From: Takakia lepidozioides
Taxonomy: Eukaryota; Streptophyta; Takakiopsida; Takakiales; Takakiaceae
Direction of reading: 5' to 3'
Length of the DNA: 64,000 nt
Assembly: GCA_030704615.1 (NCBI GenBank)
Contig: CM060731.1
Coordinates: 54,544,221-54,608,220 of the forward strand
Below the pieces are notes generated by a model, which worked only from the letters and a program-made list of their open reading frames with translations, was not told the DNA's origin and ran no database searches. Shown here one piece after another: positions 45,885 through 58,501 of the stretch. Position 1 is the first letter of the stretch, and each line of letters opens with the position of its first letter. Position numbers and translations under genes: made by a program.

Positions 45885-46640
45885 TCAGCAGTGGTTAAAG
45901 ACATGACGTGTCCGAAGTGGTTAAAGATAGTGGTTACGATACTTGCCTCCGAGTCCAGCTGTTCGCTTACATGTCACAGTGGTAAACTAACCACTTCAGA
46001 ATATAGACCACTTCCACCGTATGTGACGTGGACGCAGCAACTCCGTCGATCATACTTAGCAATGGACGGACACGTGTCCGTATCCATATGGACACGTAGA
46101 CGAATCCGGTTACACGGTTATGTTGACCATGATCTGAACACGTGGCGATATTGCAAATTAGCACGTGCCCTATTTTAGGGATGCGCTAAAAAATGCAATG
46201 ACTACACAAACAACTCTGTGAGTGAACATTGAATAACAAGAATAGTCATGAAACGAGAATAAACAATGTATATTATCACTTATTGAGTGGTTCTACCAGT
46301 ATTGCAATAGTGGTTAGGATGTGTGGTAAAACCACTTTCTGAGTGGTTCTAACAGTATTGAGGTAGTGGTTAGGTTGTGTGATAAGACCACCTACTGAGT
46401 GGTTGTAGCATTATTGCAGTAGTGGTTACTTTGTGTGCTAAAACCATGGACTGAGTGGTTGTACCAGTATTGATGTAGTGGTTAGGTTGTGTGCTAAAAC
46501 CACTCACTGTGTCCGTAAGGGACCATATATTGGAATTATTACTGCCAGAGTGGTATGTTAGTGGTTAGGGTTGCATCTGGAGGTGTACAACCACTCGTGC
46601 CTACTGTGACAGTCTCACATATACCACTAACAGAGTGGTG
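45885..46640. repeat. Left AGTGGTT subterminal array
   Basis: Many AGTGGTT/AACCACT words, including an exact 56-bp tandem repeat, four copies starting at 46285, 46341, 46397 and 46453. A palindrome (GGACACGTGTCC, with GGACACGT again 20 bp on) lies at about 46068-46100. Such repeats are expected binding sites for the tnpA-type protein of the same element. Confidence 0.88.
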
Positions 46641-49600
46641 TGCAAGTGATTCATACATTCTCATACAATTCCCATACATTCCAAGCGAATATGCATACCC
46701 AAATACTCTTGAAGATTCACCATTCAAAAAACACAATAGAATCCAAGAGAGAAAGTGCTGGAACAGAGTCAACAGAATCCAACCATGATAAAGGGTGACA
46801 TACTACATCTACACTACGTCTCCGCAAGCATGTTAAAAGCCATGAACTACTTTCCTGCCTTTTCCTCACTGCCATCAATGTTTATGCCCGGGCGAACCAT
46901 AATTCTAACCCCTCCTCAGGTTCTTCTCTGGCCAAAGGGTGTTCCTACCAAGGACGTGGTCCAACTCGGTTTGCGGTGGGTCATCTTCCTCATTAGGATG
47001 AGGCAACACACAATGTGAAACATGGACATACTCGACCTCAACACAGTACATGCCTTCAGGAATAACTCGACAGTGATATGTGTCTTTGCCAGGCACACCA
47101 GTGACAACTCCAGTGCCGACCCTAGGATCATACAGGTGGACTTTGTCCTTCATCTTAAACTGCACCCAACACCCACCACAAAATGCATATGAATCAACCC
47201 ATGAAGACATACATGTACTGATGGTATTGAAAGCTAGAGAATGAGGAACGCCAACTACAATTAAAAACTGAAAGAGTACAGTACTTTTGGTAGCATAAGT
47301 GGATCTGTGAGAGTGGCGGGGGGTTGAATTGTGGGGGTTGGCTTTGATGCAGGCGCAATTGGTGCAGTGCATGTGGAAGTATGAAGAGCAGTTTTCTCAG
47401 CCTGCAAACATCACCCCCCAACACCCCTTAGAACTCTAAAGTCTTGTAAATGTCACAGCCATGTACCCAACATGGCTAAATGACCACATTGTACAACAAA
47501 CGTAGCCAACATGGAAGGCTTATAGGTGCTCACCTCTAGTACGGGGATTACAGCAGGACCAGGTGCCTCCTCAAGGCCCACCTGATCCTTACTCCCGCTA
47601 GATACTGGTGTTATGTCGCCAATTGCATCAGCCATTTTGAAACTGTCTTTGGCAGCAGTGGCTCTGGTCACACGTTCAGCTTTTCGTGTTTGTTTCTTTT
47701 CAGCTCCATTCACGACGGCTGGGGCAGGCTCCTCAGCTTTTCTCCTCTATTTACATGCCAGAAACAACATGGTATAGTAGGAGGTACCTCTTTCTGTGGG
47801 GAAGTTGCCTGGTGAGGAATTGGTACATTCTTGTCTGCCAACACCCTACTGTCACCCTTACCAGCACTGTCAATGGAGCAGACGTAATCACCAGCAGCTA
47901 GTGCTATCCCACCTCCACCGCCCTTCTTGCGTGGCAATTTTTCAGGAGCCCCCTTGCGCCCCACCCGTACAGTAGTGATTACAGGGTCCTCAACCGCTGA
48001 ATGTGGCTTTTCCCCAACTTGTGGAGCTTCTTTCTACACCTGAGCAAAACACGACAACTCATCTCAAACTCAAGAAACACTTTAGAGACGCCAAAAAAAA
48101 AACGTGGGGTGAAGAATAATGTAACCCACCTCTTGCACAAAAGTATTGCCTTCCAAGCCTGCATCATCATCCACTGGTGCAATTAAAGGACATGTTGGGA
48201 TAGCAATTGGAGGAGGGGTGGGCGTTGATATTCCCACCATCAATGCCATCAATGCATCTAGTTTTCTGGCATTATCTTGGAAGCCTTAGCCACTTCAGCT
48301 TTTATAGTGGCCAATGCGCCCTCAATCGTGGGGATCTGGGTTTTTGACAAGGCAACCACACTACCCTCAAGATGGGATAGTCAAGCCTGCATCGCACTCC
48401 CTCCTCCCTACAGACCCAAACAACATAGAGATAATGAGTTTGTATGGTCTGTCTGCTGATGCAAGAAATCTAAGTAGTGACAAAGTAAGGCCGCACGACA
48501 TTTACCTCTAGGTCATGACATGACTGGAAGCCATATCCTTTGTGCCAGCTCAGTCAAGCTTGGACTGCTTGCTCGGTCTTTCTTCTGCCAGTGCCACAAC
48601 AAAAACAAGTAAGCCCCTACTCATGAAATCATTTCCAAGTTTATAGAGTCAAGACTGTACCACCACTTTGCAACAAACTCACAGGGCGCCTTTACTGTCC
48701 TACTCCATGCACATAGACCATGTAAATATGCATACACATATACATATACTAATACATGTGGTGCAAGTATTCATATTACCAAGCGCCTTGCCTGTCCAGC
48801 CATCCCTGCTCTTCCAACCCTCGATGGGTTGGTAACACTGGATCGTGCTCTCTTCATGTTCTCACTCTCTTTCTGCCCCTTGGGGGACTCCCAATACTTC
48901 ACCAATGCATCCCAATGGGTGGACTCTACACTCGGAGGGCATGAACCTCCAGCCTTCCACCCCAACCTCAGTTTTTGGCGGTACACTTTTACAATCCTCC
49001 CACATGCTGCATGGAACTTGGATACGCTCATAGGTTCAGGATTGTACTCAAAATCCTTGTCCATGGCTTCCTTAACCTTGGCCATGTCACTGGGTTCTTG
49101 CTTGTCTGCTAGCAAAATGCTAGGATCAAGATATCTGATGCGCAGTCCCCGCAAGGAGCTCTGCCAGTAATCCTTTCCCTCACACCCCTGGTCTACTGCC
49201 CCCTTAGAGTTTAGTTGTACCTTGTGCGCCTTCAGCCCAACGGCCTTTCGGGATTTGGCATTAGTTTCTTGTGCCTTTGAAGCTTGCCTCTTTGCACGTT
49301 TTTTGTCTGCAGCCTCAGGATGCACATCCCCTTGTTGTGTGGAATCGTGATCATCACCATGAGGGGGTGTGAATGGAGGAGGACCACCATTAAAAGGGGG
49401 GCCTGCCACCACCAGCAGTGGGACAAGGAGGTGCCCAAGTTTGGGCAGCTCCTTGTACCCATGCTCCATTACCTCCGGAATTGGACCCACCTGGTATCCA
49501 TGACCATGAATTGGTTGTGGGTAGTGGGGCCATGGGCTGCTGCCAGGTAGGTGGTCCTTGCTGCAGCCACGTTTGCCCGCCTGTGGACTGTACCCATGGC

Positions 49601-50319
49601 CCATTCAGGGCTTGTTGCACCCATGTCGTAGGTGGACCAGCAGCAGTAGCCACAGCCTGAGGTCCCCCTTCCTTTGCACGCTTTGATGCAGCCTAACACA
49701 AGCCCCTCCACCCCACAAAGTTGGAACTTAAGGAAAAAAAAAAATGGCGTGGCAAAAGTTGAACCTGCATGCTAGCAATGAACGCATACAGACCTTGGCC
49801 CAAAGTGCCTTAAAATGTTTGGCATCCGATGTTGTGAATGCATGGAACGTCATGCTCTGGCAACCTTGCAATGACCCACATCCATTTCCATATTAAAAAA
49901 TGTACACTGCCTGGTCCAAAATACCTTCCCTCATGCATTCAGGGCTGATGAGAGGGAAAAGTAGCCTGAATTTAAACTCGGTGGGGGTAAGCCTATGTGT
50001 ATCCACTGTCGTAATTGAAAAACCCTTGACAAAACCAAGCTATATTGCAGCTGACTCCCTCCCTCTCTCTGAAAATCTAAATTGTCCGGGGTTTTCTAAG
50101 CAGACAGACCCTCTCGTCAAATCTACCAAGGGAATTATGCCTGTACCTTTGTTGACCAAACAATGTGGGCGCGGGTCGATGGGCACGACAAACAATGGCA
50201 AACAACATCTTGGGAGTACACTCATTCTTACAGGTACAATTTCATGTTGATAGATCTGAGAAGAAAGTCTCGTTGCTTAGAAAAACCCCTTTCACTGAAC
50301 CTTCACTGAATCAATAAGT

Positions 50320-51935
50320 TGAAGAAGAAGGTGCCATCACCACCACCCAACCTGCTAACTTCCAAAAATTCGACATACAGTTGACAGGGCTGAGTCTGAT
50401 GAGAGGGCAAAACAGGCTCCAATACGTCAAAGAAGAAGGTGCCCTCACCACCACCCAACCTGCTTACTTACAGAATTCAACATGCATTCAGGGCCGAGTC
50501 TCATGACAGGGCAAAACAGACGGCAATAGGTAGAAGAAGAAGGTGCCCTCACCACCACCCAACCAGCTACCTTATAGAATTCAACATGCATTCAGGGCCG
50601 AGTCTGATGACAGGGCAAAACAAGCTGCAATATGTCAAGGAAGAAGGTACCACCACCCAACCAGCTAACTTACAGAATTCAACATGCATTCAGGGCCGAG
50701 TCTGATGACAGGGCAAAACAGGCTTCAATAGGTCAAAGAAGAAGGTGCCCTCACCACCACCCAGCCAGCTAACTTGCAGAATTCAACATGCATTTGACAG
50801 GGCCGAGTTTGATGAGAGGGCAAAACATAACGAGAATACGTCAAAGAAGAAGGTGCCCTCACCACCACCCAACCAGCTTACTTCAGAATTCAACATGCAT
50901 TCAAGGCTGAGTCTGATGAGAGGGCAAACCATGCAACAGTAGGTCAAAGAAGAAGGTGCCCTCACCACCATGGAACCAGCTAACTTCAGAATGGCAACAT
51001 GCATTCAGGGCCGAGTCTGATGAGAGGGCAAAATAGGCTACAATAAGTTAAAGAAGAAGTTGCCCCCACCACCACCCAACCTGCTAACTTACAGAATTCA
51101 ACATGCACTCAAGGTTGAGTCTGATGAGAGGGAAAAACAGGCAACAGTATGTCAAAGAAGAAGGTGCCCTCACCACCACCCAGAATGCTAACTTCAGAAA
51201 ATTCAACATGCATTCAGGGCCGAGTCTTATGAGAGGGAAAAATAGGCTGTAATATGTCAAAGAAGAAGCTGCCCTCACCACCACCCAACCAGCCAGCCTC
51301 AGAATTCAACATGCATTCAGGGCCGAGTCTGATGACAGGGCAAAACATGCTGCTATAGATCAAAGAAGAAGGTGCCCTCACCACCACCCAACCACCTAAC
51401 TTCAGAATTCATCATGCGTTCAGAGTCGAGTCTGATGAGAGGGCAAAACAGGCTGCAATAGGTTGAAGAAGAAGGTGCCCTCACCACCACTCAACCAGCT
51501 AACTTACAGAATTCAACATGCATTCAGGGACAAGTCTGATAACAGGGCAAAAAGGTTGCAATAGGTCAAAGAAGAAGGTGCCCTCACCACCACCCAACCA
51601 GCTAACTTTAGGGTTTAACATGCATTCAGGGCTGAGTCTGATGAGAGGGCAAAATAGGCTGCAATAGGTTGAAGAAGAAGGTGCCCTCACCACCACTCAA
51701 CCAGCTAACTTACAGAATTCAACATGCATTCAGGGACAAGTCTGATGACAGGGCAAAACAGGTTGCAATAGGTCAAAGAAGAAGGTGCCCTCACCACCAC
51801 CCAACCAACTAACTTTAGGGTTTAACATGCATTCAGGGCTGAGTCTGATGAGAGGGCAAAACAGCCTGCAATAGGTTGAAGAAGAAGGTGCCCTCACCAC
51901 CACCCAACTAGCGTACTTACATAATTAAACATGAT
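50320..51935. repeat. 103-bp minisatellite, about 16 copies
   Basis: Head-to-tail units of about 103 bp, each containing GAAGAAGGTGCCCTCACCA and later AACATGCATTCAGGGCCGAG. Unit starts near 50325, 50431, 50534, 50637, 50737, 50845, 50947, 51050, 51150, 51262, 51365, 51467, 51569, 51674, 51776 and 51879. It falls between two exons of the tnpA-like gene, so in an intron. The last units are the most alike. Confidence 0.95.
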
Positions 51936-51983
51936 AAAAAACTAGGTTTGTAAGACTCGTAGGAAAGGTAATGTGACTTACCT

Positions 51984-51987
<4 letters not shown>

Positions 51988-52028
<41 letters not shown>

Positions 52029-52083
52029 GAGAGAGAAAGAGAGAAAGAGAGAGAGGGAGAGAGAGAGAGAGAGAGAAGAGAGA
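51988..52083. repeat. GA microsatellite at an exon end of the tnpA-like gene
   Basis: About 95 bp of nearly pure GA. On the minus strand it would read as Ser-Leu repeats directly before a splice donor, so either it extends the exon or the real donor lies upstream. Confidence 0.9.
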
Positions 52084-53139
52084 GGTCTTAGGGATCCCAC
52101 CGCCATCTTGTTAGCCTCCTTAGTGGGGGTGGTAGTCCTAGCAGGCCGCTTGGCAGGAGTCATTTGTGGACGAGCTGGCTCAAGCTTGTTAGCATTGTCC
52201 ACGTCCTCCTCCTCCGCGCTCTCGCTCTCTGGTGAGTAGTCTGCACTATGAGTCGCAGCACTATCCTCCTTTGAGTTCTTCTCCAAGTCACTCGACTCCT
52301 TCTCCCCCACACCCATGTGAACAGGAGTATTTGCACTCAAACGACTACTTCTTTGCAATGGGCCATTCCACACATAACGGGCTTTTCGCGAGGCGCACTC
52401 TTTCTCTCCACAATAGGAACTCGGAGAACAATCGCGAGAGGGAGTTAGTAGTGTGTAAAAGCGACTTATGCAAAAAACCTGAGAGACTGTGTGTCTGAGT
52501 AGAGAAAAAGTGAGAGACATGTCGCGATGTTGTCCATGTCCCGGGTTGCATCGGACGGTCCACGTCCATCCAGTGGCGGAGATGGGATGTGGACATGTCG
52601 TTTTTTTTCAAAATAAAAACTAGGGTATAAAGTAACCACTACCTTAGTGTCCATAACAACTGCTGATTGCTGACATGGCAGTCAATGAGGGGCTATTGTA
52701 ATCTAGGGACGTCGTTTATGTAACACCAGCGAGTTTGGCCCATCGCAACGCAGGGGAGGTTACGTTGGGCCAGGAACGAGGGGGAGCGCAATGCAAGTGT
52801 TACTTGAGCAAATGAGGAGTTGAGAATGTGAGCCAAACAATGAAGGAGGAGGGGAGCACTGCATGTAGAGTAGTGGAGCATGGAGACTGCATTGACTTAC
52901 CCAGGACTGCCCTTCTGTTGCCATTGTAACAACCAGGCTTTGTTCTCGGCTATTCTTTGGGCACAGAAGGCTTCGTATGCGAGCATCCCATCCTCTTCTC
53001 CTGGGGTAAGTGACTCATCTTCTCCCCCACCATTAGCTTCAGCAACGTCTCTTGCCAAATTGCCTCCAGTGTAATTGTTATTCTTGTGTTTTGGGCTGCG
53101 TTCATTATCTGTCATAGAAGGATTCTCGGCCTTTTGCAA

Positions 53140-53627
53140 AATTGGGAAGAGAGAGTATAGTACTACACCCTACAATGTCAACATTCACATTGATTGATGG
53201 CTTAGGCTGTAGATACAAGCACATGACAACAAATTGGCTGACGCTTGATGCCAAGAAGAGATGCAACGAATGGGCTGGGCTGCTGCTCACCACCTTAAAG
53301 ATATCCAATCTTAAAGCACTATACCTTGTAGCTAGAAGTAGGGTCTGCTAGCTCATTAAATGAGTGGTTAAATCCGCTCCAAATATTACTAGGAAGGTGG
53401 TTTATGGATGACAACAGTCATGTTTTTCCATTTTTTGCACTGTCATAGTCATACTCACTCTTTGTGTAGTTGTAAAGTAGAATGATGACCTCTGAAACAA
53501 TCACTCACAAAGTGGTTTTTTACAAGTCTGTGAGTAGTGACAGTAGGTTGTTGTAAGTCCTTCTTAGGGACTTAGTCTATTAATCCTGATTCTCCTCCTC
53601 ATACCAGGCAAGGAATTCCTTAGCATC
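53140..53627. promoter_or_regulatory. Shared spacer between divergent transposon genes
   Basis: About 490 bp separate the 5' ends of the tnpA-like (minus) and TNP2-like (plus) genes. It holds several GTGGTT/AACCAC words (53363-53560). A bidirectional promoter is an inference from the layout. Confidence 0.5.
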
Positions 53628-56600
53628 ATGGAGCCTGACAGAGCGGCTGCCCACCTGCTCCGGTGTTGAGAGCGTGACGATGCTCTTTGGCAACGTGAAG
53701 AGGCCTGCTGTCGAGAGTGTGGTATCAACAAGTGCACATGCCCTTGCAGGAAGTGTAAGGGTGGAGGACGACCTGTCGCGTTAGACAGAGTGAGAAAACA
53801 TCTAATGGAGATTGGCAGATCCCCTACGTTCAGATCCTAGAGAGGAGCAAGGAGGCATGCTTCTGACAATGAATGGGAAAAGGAGACGGTACCATGGACG
53901 TCGGTCAAGACGTAGCTTCAGCAAATGGAGGGATTAATCGAGATCGTGTTGCTGGAATCGTAGGACAGCCTCACCGGACACATGGAGAACTGGACATGAA
54001 TGTTGAGGTGCAGCGCATGATCCAAGAGACTTTCAGATCATAGACACACCTGAAATTGCAAATGGGGCAGAAGTGGAGTTAGATGATATAGATATTCAAT
54101 GTACAAACACCCCACCAGAAGCCCATGACCCGGTTGCGGGTGGGGACTCTCATACTGATGATCCCATCTCATTGGAAGAGGCATGTCTACCTTTATATGA
54201 AGGCTATAAATCCTCTAAGCTTGCAGCCACCATGCTTATAATGAATCTATGCGCAACACACGGGGTTACAAATGGCTTTGCGGATGAAATGTTCTCTTTG
54301 CTGCAGAAAACCTTGTTGCCACAACCAAACGTACTACCCACATCTTTCTACCATGCATAGACCATGGTGAGCAAGCTTGGGCTTGCTTATGAGAAGATCG
54401 ATGCTTGCCCAAAGGGGTGTGTGTTGTTTAGGGGAACTTGAAAACTTCAGAGAGGTGCCCCGAGTGTCAAAGCGCTCGATTAAAAAATGTGGGGAAATCC
54501 AAGGTACCTGTTAAGGTGCTTCGACATTTTCCATTGATACCACGCCTTTTGCGTATGTATAGATGCTCTTCTATTGCAAAATTAATGACTAGCACAGTCG
54601 GAATGCAAGCAACAATGGCCTTGTGCACAATGCAACTGATTCAAAGGCTTGGAAATACATTGATGCTACTTGGCCCGACTTTGCAGCAGAGCCTCTCAAT
54701 GTAAGGCTTGGTTTTTCCTTCGATGGAGTCAACCCGTTTGGTGATAAGAACAATTGCTGGTCAACATGGCCAGTGTTGACGCTGGTATACAACCTACCTC
54801 CGTGGCTCACTACAAAGAAGTTCTTTGTCATGCTTACTCTCTTGATTCCAGGAAAGCAATCAGTTACAAGTGAGCACATAGATGTGTACTTAGCACCATT
54901 GATGGAGGAGTTACTTGTTTTGTGGAGGGGGGTTCGGGCATATGACATATGCAAACCTGTTGGTGCGAGAACCTTCATACTACGCGCCATACTACTGTGG
55001 AGCATCCACGATTTTCCTGCTTATGGCCTACTTGCAGGATGTGTCACAAAAGGCTATAAAGGGTGTCCACTATGCGGTCCTCATATAAATGCAAGACACT
55101 CTAAAGTTCAGGGCAAAACTATCTATCAAGGTCACCGCAGGCTCCTCCCTTAGGCCCATCCATACCGCAGGAACCGCATACACTTCAATGAACAGGTGGA
55201 GATGCGTGTGAAGCCACCTCCATTCACACCGGTTGAACAAGATGCCGCTGGGGTTGAGGCTGAAGGTTATGACCTTGACCCCCGTGCTTTTCTTGATGCT
55301 GAAGTTCATCCAACCAAGGTTCATGGTATCAAAAGGCGCAGCTGCCTATGGGATTTACCATACTGGAAGGTACCCCCTGCACTTGTACTTGTTTGAGTTC
55401 AATGTTCTTTGTAAATGGAAAAGGTAGTGCCCCTGTAGTGGTTACTTCTTACTTTCCGAATGGTAAAGTAGCAGTACTGCATGTAATTTGGACTTCACAT
55501 TAATAACTCGTGGAATGGTAAGAGGTACTATCCATAATGCTTAGGAAGTTGTTGACATCACTTGAGAGGCTAATAATGCACTAAATGAGTTGTTTGAACC
55601 ACTGAGGAGGACTGTCATGCATCACAACCACTTTAGACATGGAAGTATATAATGTTCATAAAAGAATTTGATTTGTATAGGACTGCAATCTGTCGGAATG
55701 TTCCTGAAATGGTGTCACCAATTGCAGGATCTGTTGCAACGCTACTTACTGGATCCCATGAATTGCGAAAAGATTTTTTGTGAAAACTTGTTGAAGACGA
55801 TTTTCGGACGGAAGGACATGGTGAAGGTAAGGAATGACATGGAGGTAATCGGCATCAGATGTTACTTGTACCTTTGGCCTGATCCACAGAACCCTTCACG
55901 TATCATGAAACCAGCAGCACCGTATGTTCTCACTCCCGCTGAAATCACGATATTTCTTGATATTTTGGGGGCAATCAAAAGTCCTTCGGGATTTGCAGGT
56001 GCATTTCAGAAACACATACACCTGTCTAAGAAACGTTTGACGAGTATGAAGTCCCATGATTATCACATTTTAATGCAACAGATTTTACCTATGTGTATTC
56101 GCCATTGCATGGCTCCAGGCCCACGTGGGGTCATTATGCGTGTGAGTCGCATTTTCCATCGGATTTGTGCCAAAGTATGGGACCCTAATGAAATAGATTC
56201 ATTGTGTGAGGATGTTGCTATAACCTTGTGTCTGTTAGAGAAAGAGTTCCCCCCTTCTTTCTTTGATGTCATGACCCATTTGCTAGTTCATCTCGTAGAT
56301 GAACTAGACACATGTGGTCCGGTGTCTTCACGGTGGATGTATCCCATGGAGCGTTACATGAAAGATCTCAAGGGATACGTTAGGAATTACGCAAAGCCAG
56401 AAGGGAGTATGGCTGCAGGGTATGTTCTTGATGAGTCTATGGGGTTCATGAGTGAGTATATGCAATCATTTGATGCAACTCAACGGCGGATTTGGGATGC
56501 AAATGCGGATGAAGGGGTTGAGAACGAGGTCTTGGAAGGTGTCGGTAAAAAGCGGGACATGAGTGGAGCTGAGAGAGATGCAGCACATTTGTATGTGCTG

Positions 56601-57837
56601 AACAATACCAATGTGATGGTTCCTTGGGTGTAGTGAGTTCTTCTTTTCATTACACCTTATTAATATCAAGTTCAATTGCAATTGTGACTGTCCCAGTGTA
56701 ATAAAACCACCCACAAAGTCACAAATGTCAGTGGTTCATCGGGATTATAACCACTTCTGTAGTAACTGAATGTCTAAGTGAGTGACTATTTGGAAGAGCA
56801 TGTTCATTTACAAGTCATTTTGCTCACTCATCCAGTGGTTTTCAAAGTATCATTCATGCTAGATATTTTTTGTAAAGTAATGCAACACTTCATTGCTAAC
56901 ATGTGTCATTCTTGTTGTCATTTTGTGACAGAAAGTATGCAACAGAGAAGGCACAGTTCACTACAGACAGAGAGGCATATGCTCGTGAGTGACGTGCCAA
57001 TCGTCGACGTCACCGCAGCCTTCCGGTGCCATACCCTCCCCATTTGTTGGAGTTTCCACCCCTACCAGTATGGATACGCTGTGTAGTCCAGGCCCATGTC
57101 TCTGAGCTTAGTGTTGAGGATACGGATGTAATTCATTTGTCTACTCCCCCCTCATTGAGATCAGCTTCATTTCGTGGCATGAAGGCATATGGAAATCATT
57201 ATCGAGTGGATGACACGGAGAGTCATCTTCTTGTCTCTTTTGATTCCGGAGTTGCATCCGTCTTCCAGCAACAGAGTAGAAATAGTGTGCGTGATAGAAA
57301 TCCAGTCATGTCACCATTAGAGTACGTTGGGGTCATCAAAGAGATATTGAAATTGGATTATGGACGAGTGCACCCCATTGTATTTTGTTGTGCTTGGGTG
57401 AGGGCCAACCTTGTTGGGCGAAATGCTACAATGAAGTGGGATTTGTATGGTTTTCTACTTGCGAATTTTGGGAGGATGTTACCCGCCAATGATCAGCCGT
57501 TCATCTTTCCATCTCAAGTTGAACAGATGTTCTTTTCGGATGAGTCCCCAAGTTCGGAGTGGAAGGTAGTCCTTCGGAAGGATCCAAGAGCAAAAAAAAT
57601 TGTGGTGGACATAGATCAATGTGACATTGGAGAAAATGCAGATTTCGATGGCCTTCAGGCACCGTCTACCTTATCAGATCAGCCAATACCTAGGTCATTA
57701 GATGGTGCCACGGCTCTAAATAAAGAAGACCTGGCTATGTTGGCTACCATTCAAGTGGGGCATTTGTGCAACCAACCGCTATTCCAGTTGAGCAAAGTGA
57801 TTCAGAGGGTGACGAATATGTTTCAGATTCAGAATAA
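53628..57837 (+). pseudogene. TNP2-like CACTA transposase, decayed
   Basis: The transposase of the CACTA element. The N-terminal Cys-rich domain (INKCTCPCRKCKGGG, then VRKHLMEIGRSPTF) starts at the ATG at 53628. The TNP2 core includes LRMYRCSSIAKLMT, WKYIDATWPDFA, NVRLGFSFDGVNPFG, STWPVLTLVYNLPPWL, PGKQSVTSEHIDVYL and KGYKGCPLCG (54535-55080). LPYWK closes an exon at a GT donor, and after an intron full of AGTGGTT words DLLQRYLLDPMNCEKIFCENLLKT reopens near 55728. The DUF4218 region (HLLVHLVDELDTCGPVSSRWMYP) is at about 56275-56345, and DUF4216 (YVGVIKEILKLDYG...VFCCAWV) at 57325-57400. The acidic tail ends EQSDSEGDEYVSDSE at 57837. In-frame stops near 53663, at 54358, 55151 and 56990 and at least three frameshifts make it non-functional. 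Confidence 0.88.
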
Positions 57838-58109
57838 AGTTTATTGTTGGAACCATTTGTTCAATAGCATCATCCTACAATGGTCTGGACACTTGTCTGT
57901 TTTCAAAGTCTGTCACAGCTACACAAACCACTTAAAGTTTTTCATGTATCACCAAAAAAATGGTACTAATCACTGTTGTGTAGGCAACCACTCATGAGCA
58001 ACCACTAGAATAGTGGTTCCAATTACTGCAGTATCTTTCACCACCCATTCTCCACCACTGTCAAAGTGATACAAATCAATGAGGTGTCTTTAACCACTCA
58101 AGATCAACG

Positions 58110-58400
58110 TGCACGTCCCCGTCCACATGGAATATTATATTATATTAATTAAAATATATTTCCAAATCATAAATCATAAATAAATTTTGAATTATTACAC
58201 GTGGAGTAGCAAGTGGTTTCAACCACTTCCCATCACTGAGGTGTCTATAACCACTCACAATGTACCACTACACTGGAATATTATATTTTATTAATTAAAA
58301 TATATTACCATATAAATAATAATAAATTATTACACGTGGACTACTGAGTGGTTGAAACCACTTCCAACCACTGTCTGTGATGCCACCGTGGCATTTCATT
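58110..58400. repeat. AT-rich tandem duplication near the right CACTA end
   Basis: Two copies of about 130 bp. Each has GGAATATTATATT, a TTAATTAAAATATATT stretch, ATTACACGTGGA and a GTGGTT...AACCACTTCC palindrome. They lie within the AGTGGTT subterminal region. Confidence 0.85.
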
Positions 58401-58501
58401 GGGATTAATCACTGGCAAGTGGTTAATAGTGGTTTATAGAGTGGAAAAAGACAATAGTGGTTAAAGGGCCAGTGGTTATTCTGCGTTTTTCTTCTAGTGT
58501 G

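Larger units (their letters stand above)
46905..53139 (-). pseudogene. tnpA-like (plant transposase Ptta/En/Spm) gene, multi-exon
   Basis: Exons are recognisable on the minus strand by coding quality and splice sites. 53139-52897 (acidic, ends PG|GTAAGT). About 52400-51990 (PVHMGVGEKESSD..., ends AAG|GTAAGT). About 49680-48780 (a Gly/Pro-rich start, then KFHAACGRIVKVYRQKLRLGW and YWESPKGQKESENMKRARSS, the core of the Ptta/En/Spm domain). About 48240-48130. About 48040-47790 (ends GAG|GTACCT). 47740-47535 (ends GAG|GTGAGC). About 47400-47287. And 47160-46905 (VHLYDPRVGTGVV..., ending LGRNTLWPEKNLRRG), the C-terminal domain typical of these proteins. This class binds the element's subterminal repeats. 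I cannot confirm every splice; it may be less damaged than the TNP2 partner. Confidence 0.7.
45872..58499. mobile_element. Large CACTA (En/Spm) element with two divergent genes
   Basis: The right end is sharp: read inward it begins CACTAGAAGAAAAACGC, a typical plant CACTA terminus, and is followed outside by TGC (a possible 3-bp duplication, 58500-58502). AGTGGTT/AACCACT subterminal repeats are dense at 45890-46640 and 57890-58480, and recur in introns. A tnpA-like gene (minus) and a TNP2-like gene (plus) point away from a shared 490-bp spacer. I could not find a matching CACTAG terminus on the left, so 45872 is only the first base after the MULE-type coding block; the left end is lost or degenerate. 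Both genes are damaged. Confidence 0.8.

Noticed and set aside
50320-51935. Minisatellite read as a repeat protein
   Set aside because: Unit length near 103 is not a multiple of three and each unit contains stops in all frames over the array.
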